This document shows positions 6,731-15,854 of a stretch of 57,648 nucleotides of DNA, one piece after another. The notes beneath the pieces were generated by a model, which searched no databases, was not told the origin of the DNA, and saw only the letters and a list, made by a program, of their open reading frames with translations. Numbering within the stretch: the first letter of the stretch is position 1; every line of letters begins with the position of its first letter. A program made the position numbers and the translations under genes. The stretch is from the NCBI GenBank assembly GCA_910585455.1, contig CAJUEL010000030.1, positions 1-57,648 on the forward strand, read 5' to 3'. This DNA is from an uncultured Eisenbergiella sp. (lineage in GTDB: Bacteria; Bacillota; Clostridia; Lachnospirales; Lachnospiraceae).

Positions 6731-8056
6731 ATGTCAGCCCAAACAGTATGCAAAACGGTGCGCCAGTACAATCAGGAGCCGATCCTGCCGGAAGATATAG
6801 AAAAGCTTACGGAGATTGCAAAGGATTATTGCAGGGTGAAAAATTACGTTTATGCGCGCTATGGAGGGATTGGCAGTCTTTCGAAGCTGTATCCGGGTTA
6901 TACGGTTCAGAATGAGATGACGCGAAGTGGACTGCGGGGAGAACTCGGATTGCCATCAGTATATTTCAATCTGGCGGTTTTTGACGCCCTGGGAGATATC
7001 AAGGCGCAGTGGACGCGGACGAAATCGAAGCTTACAAAGCTGATCGGGAAGAATGAAAATTTTTCACCCGAAGAGAAGCATTATCTGCGATTCCTGTTAA
7101 AAACCGCGAATGCCTTTGATGCGGTGCTGAATCAAAAGGCGTTTGATCTGCCGACGGAAATTGTAAAGAAGCAGGAAGAGCTGGCAGCCTGGGTGGATAC
7201 GGAAAAGCTGCATCGGTATGTATGCCGGCAGGTGAGAAAATACCATGTGAAGCTGCATGCGGATAAGGCGACAGGGTTTTCTGCCACGGAGCGCGCTTAT
7301 CGTTATGGAGACCATGGAATTTACATTTCCACAAAGCAGAACCGGAAGCGGATTTTTGTGGGGCTGACGGATCATAATTCTTACCGGAATCAGATCTATA
7401 TCCGGTTATATCCGGAGGAAAACAGGCTGGAAATCCGGGTGGCGGTAGATGTGGCGGTGCGCACGCATACGGATTACACAAAGCGGGTCGGTCTGGCATT
7501 GGGCATGTTCTGCATGCTTACAACCCATGAAGGGAACCGGTATGGGGAACGGCTGGGAGAATATCAGAATGGTTACGCCGAATGGATGCGGGAACAGATG
7601 CGCAGCTATAGCCGGAACCGAAAGGACAATCCGGGCAGGAAAAAGTATCTCGCCCGAAAGCAGCGCCTGACAGAACAGCTGCACAGCTATATCAACCATG
7701 AGCTGAACGTTTTTTTACAGAAGGAAAAGCCGCGGATTGTCTATATCCCGAGGCTGCCCGCCATGCAGGCGGGGAAGGGAGACGGCGGGATCAATAACAG
7801 CGTAGCGCTGTGGCAGAGAGGATATATCCGGGAGCGCCTGTTGCTTAAATGCAGGGAGCAATCCGTGGAGGTCACAGAGGTTTTCGGGAGCGGAATCGGG
7901 CGTACCTGCAGCAGATGCGGCGCACAGGGGAAAAAGAAGGACGTTTTTTTTCTCTGCGAAAGCTGTGGATACCGGGTGGAGGAGAAAACGAATACGGCGC
8001 AGAATGCGCTGAAACGTGGAAGCCAGGAAGTGGAAGAGAAGGATACGCAGCGGTAG
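6731..8056 (+). CDS. Nuclease-dead TnpB-family protein (TldR-like)
   Basis: A 441-residue protein of the TnpB/OrfB family (IS200/IS605). The C-terminal zinc ribbon is intact: Cys-393, Cys-396, Cys-409 and Cys-412 (RTCSRCG then FLCESCGY), followed by NTAQNAL, which aligns with the family NAAxNIL. The three RuvC catalytic acids are replaced. The first motif, usually GIDLG, is VGLALG with Ala-256; the second, usually IxxEDL, is IVYIPRL with Ile-339 or Pro-340; the third, usually RDxNAA, is EKTNTA with Lys-419. Cleavage should therefore be lost, as in TldR proteins, which are guide-RNA-directed repressors. No tnpA gene is nearby. The ATG at 6731 with AAAGGA upstream is preferred to an earlier in-frame ATG at 6578. 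Confidence 0.88.
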   Translation: MSAQTVCKTVRQYNQEPILPEDIEKLTEIAKDYCRVKNYVYARYGGIGSLSKLYPGYTVQNEMTRSGLRGELGLPSVYFNLAVFDALGDIKAQWTRTKSKLTKLIGKNENFSPEEKHYLRFLLKTANAFDAVLNQKAFDLPTEIVKKQEELAAWVDTEKLHRYVCRQVRKYHVKLHADKATGFSATERAYRYGDHGIYISTKQNRKRIFVGLTDHNSYRNQIYIRLYPEENRLEIRVAVDVAVRTHTDYTKRVGLALGMFCMLTTHEGNRYGERLGEYQNGYAEWMREQMRSYSRNRKDNPGRKKYLARKQRLTEQLHSYINHELNVFLQKEKPRIVYIPRLPAMQAGKGDGGINNSVALWQRGYIRERLLLKCREQSVEVTEVFGSGIGRTCSRCGAQGKKKDVFFLCESCGYRVEEKTNTAQNALKRGSQEVEEKDTQR

Positions 8057-8536
8057 AAGCGTAACGGTACAGTCAACTCTGAACTGTCACGCAGAAGCTG
8101 CTTCTGATTTTTGAAAATAGAGGATAGTTGGATCATGAAAACGGCAATTCAGATAAATTCCGGCGATGAACCGGGGTTTTACCGGAAAGGGGAGAACCCT
8201 TTAGAGGACTGGAACGCCCGTTTGTGATAAAAAAGCTTTTACGGCATTAGAAGGCGGGGCATGCGCTCCGCGTATTGGGTATGCCAGGACCCTGTGAACA
8301 TGGCGCGCATTTTGCGGATGTCAAGGAGACAAAAAGCCATGAGGTAGCGGGGAGCGAAGCGGAGAAATCCGCATCATCTTCCGGATAGCGGAGGATGACC
8401 AATGTGCCATATTTTATAACCGCAGGAAAATGGGAAAGCTGCGGGAAGCCGGGCGACTGTGCAAAAGCCGGCAAGGCTCCATTGGCAACGGGCCGGTCAA
8501 CAACAGGATGCAGGAAACGGCGGAAGGAACAGGACA
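8057..8536 (+). ncRNA. Candidate guide RNA region and spacer after tldR-like gene
   Basis: The 480-bp gap has no gene I can support. It starts with a strong hairpin two bases after the stop (8059-8092), then CAGAAGC/GCTTCTG (8092-8106) followed by ATTTTT, a possible weak terminator. Further on, CGGCGATGAACCGG (8161-8174) and a GGGTT/AACCC hairpin (about 8174-8199) resemble, from memory, the 3' part of omega RNAs of clostridial TnpB elements, where the guide follows the last hairpin. If so, the guide could begin near 8200. The rest, 8240-8536, looks like decayed DNA. Confidence 0.3.
8059..8092 (+). repeat. Hairpin repeat directly after tldR-like stop
   Basis: GCGTAACGGTACAGT pairs with ACTGTCACGC and flanking bases to give about 12 pairs with two mismatches; one is an A/C mismatch just inside the base of the stem. 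The same feature occurs in the hairpins at 45376 and 46500. It is probably a member of the same dispersed intergenic family. Confidence 0.45.
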
Positions 8537-11092
8537 ATGAGAAAAGCGCAGAAAAAGCAGGCAGAGGATTTTCTCCTGCTGCTCGATCAGGCTCATGAGG
8601 AAATCGGGCAGATGATTGGGAAAGGGCAAATTGAGGCAGCGCTGGAACTGTTGGGACAGTGCCAGGAGGGCGCTGTGAAGCTGGGGGAAATGATCGAGAA
8701 CGCGGAAGGAGAGGATTTTCCTGCGGTTTGGGCATTGGAAAATTACTGTGAGCTCGTCTATGAGATGTATGAAGGACTCGCTCAAAATCAGGAGATCAAC
8801 GGAAATAAAATTTATAAAAAACTGCGTAAGGCGCTGATCCGGGTGGAAAACAGCGTCAGAAATGACATCAGGGTGCGTTATGAGATCGTCTTTATGCCCT
8901 ATAAAGCATCCATGTGGGATTCGCTGGAAAGCGTCTGGCAGGCGGCGGAAGCCGATCCGGACTGCGATGCCTATGTCATTCCGATCCCTTACTATGACCG
9001 CAACCAGGATCATTCTCTGGGAGCGTTCCACTATGAAGGAAAGGAGTTCCCCAAAGAGGTGCCGGTCACGCATTATGACGCGTACTCTCTGGAAGAGAGA
9101 AAGCCGGATGTAATTTATATACATAATCCATATGATAATATGAATTTTGTGACGAGCATAGATCCCCGCTTTTACTCGGAAGAGTTAAAAAAGCATACGG
9201 AATGTCTGGTTTATATACCTTATTATTCAACAGCCGGAGGCATGGCGGAGGGACAGGCTTCTTGTCCGGTCTACTATAACGCGGATTACATTGTCATACA
9301 GGCGGAGAAATATAAGAAGTTTTTTGACAGCGGGATACCCGACGGCAAATTTCTCGTCATGGGTTCCCCGAAGTTTGACAGCATCATACACAAATGCCAG
9401 AATCCGCCTATGCCGCCTGCCGAATGGGCGGACAGGATGAAGGGCAGAAAGGTGTATTTTTACAATACGAGCATCGGCGGCATGCTGGGCAACACGGATG
9501 CTTTTCTGAAAAAAATGCGGTATGTATTCGATACGTTCCGGGGAAGGACGGATGCCTGCCTGATCTGGAGACCGCATCCGCTGATGGATTCCACCTTTGA
9601 TTCCATGCGGCCGATGTATAAGCAGTTTTATGACGCCCTGCGGAGGGATTTTATACAGGAGGGGATCGGCATATACGACGATACGCCGGATATGGAACGG
9701 ACCATCGCGTATTCGGACGTTTACATCGGAGATTCCGGGACGAGCGTCACCTCGCTTTTCGGTATGGTGGGAAAGCCGCTGTTCATTTTTAACAACAATA
9801 TCCATACGCTGCCCGAAAAGGATGACTGGAGGGGGGAGCGGATCAGCAGCCCGCAGTTGAATGGCTGGGGGGATGACCGGTATCGGGTCACCGGGAATAA
9901 CCAGCTGTGGTTTTCGGAAAAAAATGATTACCATTACCGGTTCTACATGGATCTGGAAACGGGCTATTCCGACGGCGGCTATTATCTTGCAGCGGCAGAG
10001 CTCAATGACAGGATCTATGTGTTTCCGGGCAATGCCCAGCATTTGCTGATCATCAAGGATAAGAAAATCAGGAAAATTGCATTCAGGGAGCCGATCGCAC
10101 GGCCGGGCGCATTTTTTTCCTATTGGTATAATGAAAGATACATTTTTCTGTTCCCGAATCAATACCCGCATCTGATCCGGTTTGACATGCGTACGGAGGA
10201 GATTTGCTATATAGAGGGTATGGACCGTTTCCTGGTCAGGAATGTGGAAGGGGAGCAGTGTATTGGCGGCATAGGTCTGTATGAAAACGAGCTGGTGTTT
10301 GCATCTCCGGCGGATGACCAGTTTCTGTTCATGGAAATCGACACCCTTCGGATCAGGAGCTTAAGCAGCAACGCACCGTGCAGGCTGGGGACGCAGGGCG
10401 TTGTGACAGAGGGGGATAATTTGTGGCTCATGCCCTTAAACGGGATGACGCTCACCTGCTGGAATCCAAAGACAGGGGATGTGCGGGAATACAGCGATTT
10501 GCCGGAGGGCTTTCGTTCCATCCGGCCGCCTTACGGGCAGGAATGCAGGCAAAGACCTTTTGGCACGATGGCATTTTCCAAGGGCAATGGGAAGGAGAAC
10601 ATTGTCATATCGCCATCCTGGGGGAACATGTATCTGTCCCTGGACAGGGAGACCGGGAAAATGGAGGAATGGAAGCCGCCGCTGGCATTTCAAAGGCGCG
10701 GCAGGAACGGATATTTCACCTCGGGAAGCATGGGAGGCTTTGCGATCACCTATCCACAGCTTGGAAAGCCGGATTGCCGGATCTGGTATGACCCGGAAAG
10801 AAAGCTTTACGATATCAACATTGATACGAAGGCATACAAAGAGGTGGAGATCGACTTTGACTATGAGGATCTGGTCAGGCATGAGCCGGGATTTATGGAA
10901 GAATCGGAGTGGATGCAATATTGCCTGGATGAGAACGCGTTCAATTCCTTAAAGGATCTTCTGGATGATGCGATCACCGGACAGCCCTTTGACAGGGAGA
11001 GGCAGATCCGGGCTTTTTCCAAAATAAACGCGAATACAGACGGGACGTGCGGCAGGAATGTCCACGGCTTTGTGAAAGGAAAGATTTCATGA
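8537..11092 (+). CDS. Glycerophosphotransferase-like protein with beta-propeller tail
   Basis: An 851-residue protein. Residues about 110-430 have the TagF/CDP-glycerol glycerophosphotransferase fold: YNTSIGG near 300, RPHPLMDS near 346 and YSDVYIGDSGTSVTSLFG near 395, followed by a GKPLFIFNNN strand. The N-terminal 80 residues are helical. Residues about 440-760 contain repeated beta-strand units (NDRIYVFPGN, NERYIFLFPNQ, ENELVFAS, GDNLWLMP) that look like a beta-propeller, an unusual addition. The ATG at 8537, with GGAAGGAACAGGA before it, is preferred to 8459. It overlaps the next gene by 4 bp (ATGA). It probably transfers polyol phosphate onto a glycan, with the propeller as a binding module. 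Confidence 0.75.
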   Translation: MRKAQKKQAEDFLLLLDQAHEEIGQMIGKGQIEAALELLGQCQEGAVKLGEMIENAEGEDFPAVWALENYCELVYEMYEGLAQNQEINGNKIYKKLRKALIRVENSVRNDIRVRYEIVFMPYKASMWDSLESVWQAAEADPDCDAYVIPIPYYDRNQDHSLGAFHYEGKEFPKEVPVTHYDAYSLEERKPDVIYIHNPYDNMNFVTSIDPRFYSEELKKHTECLVYIPYYSTAGGMAEGQASCPVYYNADYIVIQAEKYKKFFDSGIPDGKFLVMGSPKFDSIIHKCQNPPMPPAEWADRMKGRKVYFYNTSIGGMLGNTDAFLKKMRYVFDTFRGRTDACLIWRPHPLMDSTFDSMRPMYKQFYDALRRDFIQEGIGIYDDTPDMERTIAYSDVYIGDSGTSVTSLFGMVGKPLFIFNNNIHTLPEKDDWRGERISSPQLNGWGDDRYRVTGNNQLWFSEKNDYHYRFYMDLETGYSDGGYYLAAAELNDRIYVFPGNAQHLLIIKDKKIRKIAFREPIARPGAFFSYWYNERYIFLFPNQYPHLIRFDMRTEEICYIEGMDRFLVRNVEGEQCIGGIGLYENELVFASPADDQFLFMEIDTLRIRSLSSNAPCRLGTQGVVTEGDNLWLMPLNGMTLTCWNPKTGDVREYSDLPEGFRSIRPPYGQECRQRPFGTMAFSKGNGKENIVISPSWGNMYLSLDRETGKMEEWKPPLAFQRRGRNGYFTSGSMGGFAITYPQLGKPDCRIWYDPERKLYDINIDTKAYKEVEIDFDYEDLVRHEPGFMEESEWMQYCLDENAFNSLKDLLDDAITGQPFDRERQIRAFSKINANTDGTCGRNVHGFVKGKIS

Positions 11093-12462
11093 CTAAGGTC
11101 ATAACATACGGCACCTTCGATTTGCTCCATGAGGGGCATTACCGGCTGCTCAAGCGGGCGAAGGAGCTGGGGGATTACCTGATCGTCGGTGTGACGACAG
11201 AGGCCTATGACAAGGCGCGGGGAAAGCTCAACGTGGTGGATTCCCTGGTTACGCGCATTGAAAATGTGAAAAAGACAGGATTTGCGGATGAAATCATCGT
11301 GGAGGAATCCGTTGGGCAGAAGGTGAACGACATCCGGAAGTATCAGATCGATATTTTCACCGTGGGTTCCGACTGGGTGGGCGTGTTTGATTACCTGCAG
11401 GATTACTGCAGGGTGGTTTATCTGGAGCGCACGAAAAATATTTCCAGCACCATGCTGCGGGAACAAAACAGTCCGATCCACAGGGTGGGCATCATCGGCA
11501 CGGGAAGGATTGCCGAGCGTTTCATTCCGGAAGCCAAGCTCGTCAGCGGCGTCAGCACCCAGGGCGTCTACAATCCGCACAGAGAAAGCGCAGAGCGCTT
11601 TGCCCGAAAGTGGGAAATCAACGCCTATGAGGATGTTGAGAAGTTTTATGACGCAATTGATCTTGTTTATATCGCGTCTCCCCACGAGACGCATTACGGA
11701 TATATCAAAGCGGCGCTGGAGCACGGAAAGCATGTGCTGTGTGAAAAGCCGATGGTGCTGCAAAAGGCACAGGCAGAGGAGCTATACGCATCTGCCAGAG
11801 AAAAGCAGCTGGTCTTGATGGAAGGCATCAAAACGGCATACTGTCCCGGTTTTCATAAGCTTCTGGGAATCGCCTGCAGCGGGACGATCGGCAGCATCCG
11901 GAATGTGGAGGCATGCTTTACGAAGCTGGAACAGACAGGGAGGCGGGAATTGACCGACCGGGCATACGGCGGCAGCTTCACGGAGCTTGGCAGCTATGTG
12001 ATGCTTCCGGTTTTGAAGCTTTTTGGGAAGGATTATGAGGATATCCGCTTCGATTCCATCTGTGATGAGAAGGGGCTGGACCTTTTTACAAAAGTTTCCC
12101 TGCGCTATCCTGCAGGCATTGCTACGGCGACCTGCGGGCTGGGGGTGAAATCCGAGGGCAGGCTTTTGGTCGCCGGAACGAAGGGCTATATTGTGGCGGA
12201 AGCCCCTTGGTGGAAAACAAGCTATTTTGAGGTACACTATGAGGACCCGGGAAGGGTGGAAAAATATTCGGAAACCTTTCTGGGCGACGGGCTGCGGTAT
12301 GAAATCAGTGATTTTTTGTCCCTGATCAACGGGAACGGGGACCGGGCGTTTCAGCTGACCCAGGGAGAATCCATCGGGCTGGCAGGGATGATGGAGCGGT
12401 TTCTGGAAAAACGTGTAGTCGATACAGAGCGGTTGTTCAGAGATGGACAAACTGAAGTATGA
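11089..12462 (+). CDS. TagD-like cytidylyltransferase fused to Gfo/Idh/MocA oxidoreductase
   Basis: A 457-residue fusion. Residues 1-128 are a glycerol-3-phosphate cytidylyltransferase type domain with GTFDLLHEGH (HxGH motif) and ERTKNISST (the RTxxISST motif). Residues about 130-457 are a Gfo/Idh/MocA dehydrogenase with NAD-binding GIIGTGRIAERF and the catalytic-region motif CEKPM. It could make an alditol- or sugar-phosphate and activate it as a CDP conjugate in one chain. The ATGA overlap with the glycerophosphotransferase gene implies translational coupling and a shared CDP-linked substrate. The exact polyol cannot be told from sequence. Confidence 0.85.
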   Translation: MTKVITYGTFDLLHEGHYRLLKRAKELGDYLIVGVTTEAYDKARGKLNVVDSLVTRIENVKKTGFADEIIVEESVGQKVNDIRKYQIDIFTVGSDWVGVFDYLQDYCRVVYLERTKNISSTMLREQNSPIHRVGIIGTGRIAERFIPEAKLVSGVSTQGVYNPHRESAERFARKWEINAYEDVEKFYDAIDLVYIASPHETHYGYIKAALEHGKHVLCEKPMVLQKAQAEELYASAREKQLVLMEGIKTAYCPGFHKLLGIACSGTIGSIRNVEACFTKLEQTGRRELTDRAYGGSFTELGSYVMLPVLKLFGKDYEDIRFDSICDEKGLDLFTKVSLRYPAGIATATCGLGVKSEGRLLVAGTKGYIVAEAPWWKTSYFEVHYEDPGRVEKYSETFLGDGLRYEISDFLSLINGNGDRAFQLTQGESIGLAGMMERFLEKRVVDTERLFRDGQTEV

Positions 12463-12790
12463 ATTTGAAATAATGCAATAGGGAATAAAAACCACAGCTT
12501 AAGACATCAAAGGTGAAAAAAGATAGACGGTTTACAAAAGAAGGAATGGGATGGGTTCTGGAAAAGATATTTTAGAATACAAGATTAATATGCTGTGATG
12601 TTAATGTGTGGAATGCTAATATGCTTTGCTGGAAGTTTGTCAAAAGCAGTTTGCATAGCAGATGAAGAACATTGTGCTGGAAATAAAATATTTTGTATTC
12701 ATACAGTGACGAATACAAATTTGGAAATGTTCGGAAAATATTGAAGAAGCAAAAAAGTAATTGTATATGAAAGAGGCAGGAGTTGTGTTT
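12463..12790 (+). other. AT-rich junction with decayed coding traces
   Basis: G+C falls sharply here. One frame reads for about 48 codons from an ATG near 12598, meets a stop near 12745 and then reads on in the same frame (KKVIVYERG...). It looks like the remnant of a gene I cannot identify. This is the left edge of the AT-rich cassette. Confidence 0.35.
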
Positions 12791-13514
12791 ATGAAATATG
12801 CAGTAGTAACCGGAAGCACAAAAGGAATAGGGCGGGAAAATTGCGATTAAGTTATTAAAAAAGGGGTATTTTGTGTTTATAAATTATGGTGGGGAGGATT
12901 ATGCTGCAAATTTATTTAGAAAGGAAATGCAAAATTATGGGGAGCATTTTCTTATCATAAAGCAAAATCTTTTGTCTTATGAAAATACGATGATGTTTGT
13001 ATCGGAAATCAGGAAAGTAACGAGGTAAATTGACTGCATTATTTTGAATTGTGGAATAACGGATCGGGCAGTTTTTCAAGATATTTCAAAGGAATCTTGG
13101 GAACGGGTAATGAATACGAACCTGAATGTGCCGTTTTATATTGTACAGGGACTGGAGAAAATGATTTCGCAAGGAGGGAGTATCATTTTTATCGGATCGG
13201 TATTGGGAATCCATCCTCATGCACGTTCTTTATCATATGCAGTTTCAAAGGCTGCAATTCACCAAATGGCGAAAGAAATGGTAAAGGTTTTTGCAGGGAG
13301 AAGTATTACAGTTAATGTGGTAGCACCCGGTTTTGTAGATACTTCATGGCAGAAGAATAAGACGGAAGAACAGAAAGAGAAAATAATAAGTAAAATTGCC
13401 ATGGGACGATTTGGATATCCGGAAGAAATAGCCAATTTGTGTATGGCGATTATAGATACGCCCTATATCAATGGTTCAGTTTTGGAGATTAATGGGGGAT
13501 ATTCTTATAAATAG
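12791..13514 (+). pseudogene. Short-chain dehydrogenase, frameshifted and interrupted
   Basis: An SDR-family oxidoreductase of the FabG type, broken twice. The ATG at 12791 begins MKYAVVTGSTKGIG (the TGxxxGIG cofactor motif). One extra A in GGGAAAATTGCG near 12838 shifts the frame, and an in-frame TAA lies at 13026. Past these the sequence is intact: NCGIT, a catalytic Ser in FIGSVLG, the YxxxK motif YAVSK, and the C-terminal VLEINGGYSY. The 3' part (from TTG at 13044) could be expressed as a fragment but lacks the cofactor-binding half. It would have supplied a sugar or alditol reductase to the pathway. Confidence 0.85.
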
Positions 13515-13550
13515 ATATAAATTCTATGGTCAAGAAGGAGGTGAGAAAAC

Positions 13551-14087
13551 TTGGATGCCAGATTGGCGGAAATGATTTCCTGGGTAAATGAAAATGGATA
13601 TCAAGTGGATGGGGTTATGATTAATAAATCGGCTCTTATATTCGAGGAAAGAGTTAAAATGAATTGTTTTTATTGCGGTAAATATAATGTTAATTGGAAA
13701 TGCCCACCAAAAATACCGGTGATAGATTATAAAAAAATGTTTTCAGAATTCGAAAATATGTCTTTTATATATATAAGGATGCTATTACGTGGGAATGATT
13801 TTGATTTAGTAAGGAAAAACAGCTCTCTGTATTTACACCAGGCAATGTTGCTTTGTGAAAAGTGGTTGTATTTGCATAACAATACTACAGCACTTTCTTT
13901 TATAGGAGGTTCCTGCAAGTTATGTAAGAATGGTTGTGCGCCTACACATTGTGCTAATCCGTATCAAGCCCGGATTCCTGTAGAAGCATTAGGAATAAAT
14001 GTGGTAAGTAGTGCAGCCCAATATGGAATTGAGATAACATTTCCTCCAAAAGAATTCATAACGCGTATCGGTCTGCTTTTGTGGTAG
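13551..14087 (+). CDS. DUF2284-type putative metal-binding protein
   Basis: A 178-residue cysteine-rich protein matching my recollection of DUF2284: an N-terminal NCFYCGKYNVNWKCPP and a second cluster GGSCKLCKNGCAPTHCANP, together about eight conserved cysteines. These probably bind a metal or iron-sulfur cluster. The start is TTG at 13551, set by AAGGAGGTGAG nine bases upstream. It lies between the broken SDR gene and the LicC-like gene, and may be an electron or cofactor partner for the radical SAM proteins downstream; that is inference. No biochemical function is established to my knowledge. Confidence 0.7.
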   Translation: MDARLAEMISWVNENGYQVDGVMINKSALIFEERVKMNCFYCGKYNVNWKCPPKIPVIDYKKMFSEFENMSFIYIRMLLRGNDFDLVRKNSSLYLHQAMLLCEKWLYLHNNTTALSFIGGSCKLCKNGCAPTHCANPYQARIPVEALGINVVSSAAQYGIEITFPPKEFITRIGLLLW

Positions 14088-14103
14088 TAATTGGGAGGTA
14101 AGT

Positions 14104-14817
14104 ATGACGTATATTTTTTTAGTGGCGGGAAAAGGGACAAGACTTCATCCACTCACATTGAATTATCCGAAATCTTTATATAAGTTGCATGGAAATACGA
14201 CCGTTTTACAGAGAATGGTTGAATTGATTAAAAAGTATGACCAAGATGCTACTGTGGTGGTGGTTACCGGATTTCAAAGTGAATATATCAGGAAAGAGGT
14301 TCAGGGAGTGATATTTGTTAGTAACCCATTTTATGAGGTGACAAATTCGATTGCTTCCCTCTGGTTTGCAAGAAAATATCTTGAGGACGATAATGTCACC
14401 ATAATTAATGGTGATATAGTGATGGAAGAAAGGCTGATAGAAGCAATTGTTTGTAAAGAAACAGCCGTGCCCAAAGTATGCATTGATAGCAGTATAAAGA
14501 ATAAGGGAGATTATAATGTAGAGATAAAAGATGATAAAATTTTAGTAATGAGTAAAGAATTGGATCAATATTATGGGGAGTATGCTGGAGTAACAAAATT
14601 AGATAGCCAATCTTCAAGAAAAATTAGAAGATGTATTGAAGAAATGGTAGAAGCCGGGATGTATGACCAGTGGTATGAAAATGCATTGGTACAGATGATT
14701 TTTAATGATGATTTCGAGCTTTTCTATGTGGATATTAAAGATTATAGATGGACAGAAGTGGATTGTGTGAATGATATGTTATTGGCAAAGCAAATACATA
14801 TGGAGGAACGGAACTGA
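14104..14817 (+). CDS. LicC-like nucleotidyltransferase
   Basis: A 237-residue nucleotidyltransferase. The N-terminus has the pyrophosphorylase loop (LVAGKGTRLHPLT, with PKSLYKL). The segment TNSIASLWFARKYL and the acidic TIINGDIVM are typical of the LicC group, which makes CDP-choline from CTP and phosphocholine. Related enzymes use phosphoethanolamine or 2-aminoethylphosphonate, so the substrate is open. GGGAGGTAAGT precedes the ATG, and the gene overlaps licD-like by one base (TGATG). The pair suggests a CDP-activated small phospho-group transferred to the glycan. Confidence 0.8.
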   Translation: MTYIFLVAGKGTRLHPLTLNYPKSLYKLHGNTTVLQRMVELIKKYDQDATVVVVTGFQSEYIRKEVQGVIFVSNPFYEVTNSIASLWFARKYLEDDNVTIINGDIVMEERLIEAIVCKETAVPKVCIDSSIKNKGDYNVEIKDDKILVMSKELDQYYGEYAGVTKLDSQSSRKIRRCIEEMVEAGMYDQWYENALVQMIFNDDFELFYVDIKDYRWTEVDCVNDMLLAKQIHMEERN

Positions 14818-15617
14818 TGATACAGCTGACAGATGAGGAATTGAGGTGTCTGCAGAAAATCCAGTTGGAGATGTTGGTAGAGGTAAAGAGAATCTGTAAT
14901 AAAAATCATATAAAATATAGTTTGATTGGAGGAACACTATTAGGAGCTATACGTCATAAGGGATATATTCCATGGGATGATGATGCAGATGTTGGAATGT
15001 TACGGGAGGACTACGAGAAATTCCGTATTGTATGTGAATCGGAGCTGGATGCGGATAAATTTTATTTTCAAGATGATAGGAATACGGAGGGATATCGTTG
15101 GGGGTATGGTAAACTAAGGCGGAAAAATACGTTGTTTATGAGAGAAAATCAAAGCCATTTAGATTTTGGACAGGAAGTTTTTATTGATATTTTTCCACTC
15201 GATTTTGCACCGGATAATACGCTTTTAAGGAAACTCCATGCGTTTCACTGTTTTTGTATCCGGAAAATTTTATGGGCACCTGTAGGAGCAAGGGTTGAGA
15301 AAAATATTTTTAAGAAGTGGGTATATAAGGTACTGGAGCGAATTCCAAAGGAATGTATTTATAGCCACTATTATAAGTATATTAATAGCAGAAATTCAAG
15401 TAATACCGTGAGGCTTAATTTGTTTCCTACACGTAGGCCATATGGTTTTGCAATTGCTTTTTTTAAAGAACTGGTGGATGTTATGTTTGAAGGGGAAAAT
15501 TTTCCAGGAAGTAAATATTTTGATGCATATTTAACAATTAAATATGGTGATTATATGAAACTGCCACCAGAAGAGGAAAGAAAAGTTCATCCGGTGAGTG
15601 AGATAAAATTGATATAG
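14817..15617 (+). CDS. LicD-family phosphotransferase
   Basis: A 266-residue LicD protein. The diagnostic region GGTLLGAIRHKGYIPWDDD, followed by ADVGM, lies at residues about 40-62. LicD enzymes move phosphocholine or a similar phospho-group from a CDP donor onto a sugar hydroxyl. Together with the overlapping LicC-like gene it forms an activation-and-transfer pair. The 237-bp spacer that follows has a hairpin (CATCTCA 15743-15749 with TGAGATG 15760-15766) and no gene. Confidence 0.88.
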   Translation: MIQLTDEELRCLQKIQLEMLVEVKRICNKNHIKYSLIGGTLLGAIRHKGYIPWDDDADVGMLREDYEKFRIVCESELDADKFYFQDDRNTEGYRWGYGKLRRKNTLFMRENQSHLDFGQEVFIDIFPLDFAPDNTLLRKLHAFHCFCIRKILWAPVGARVEKNIFKKWVYKVLERIPKECIYSHYYKYINSRNSSNTVRLNLFPTRRPYGFAIAFFKELVDVMFEGENFPGSKYFDAYLTIKYGDYMKLPPEEERKVHPVSEIKLI

Positions 15618-15854
15618 AGGATAATTCATAAGAATTGCAAAGGTAAGAAAAAATAGTGAGAGTATTTGGAACAGATACTATAGGCTTTTTGGATTTTTTT
15701 TTATATGATTGATGGTCAAGTTAAAAAAGTGAATAGTGCAAACATCTCATGTTAGTTGATGAGATGAAGTCTAAAGAATAGATATTTCATGTATGCAAGA
15801 TTTATAGCATAGGTTTGCAAATTTTTATTTTTTTCAGAAAGGGAAAGTTGGAAA

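Noticed and set aside
6441..6800. A 119-codon plus-strand frame upstream of the TldR-like gene
   Set aside because: It is out of frame with the TldR-like gene, overlaps its first 70 bases, has no family resemblance and no convincing ribosome binding site.
6731..8056. An active IS200/IS605 insertion
   Set aside because: There is no TnpA Y1 transposase, and the RuvC acids of the TnpB-like protein are gone. I see no clear element ends.
8395..8598. A short frame overlapping the start of the glycerophosphotransferase-like gene
   Set aside because: It has no motif and weak initiation signals, and runs into a clear gene in another frame.
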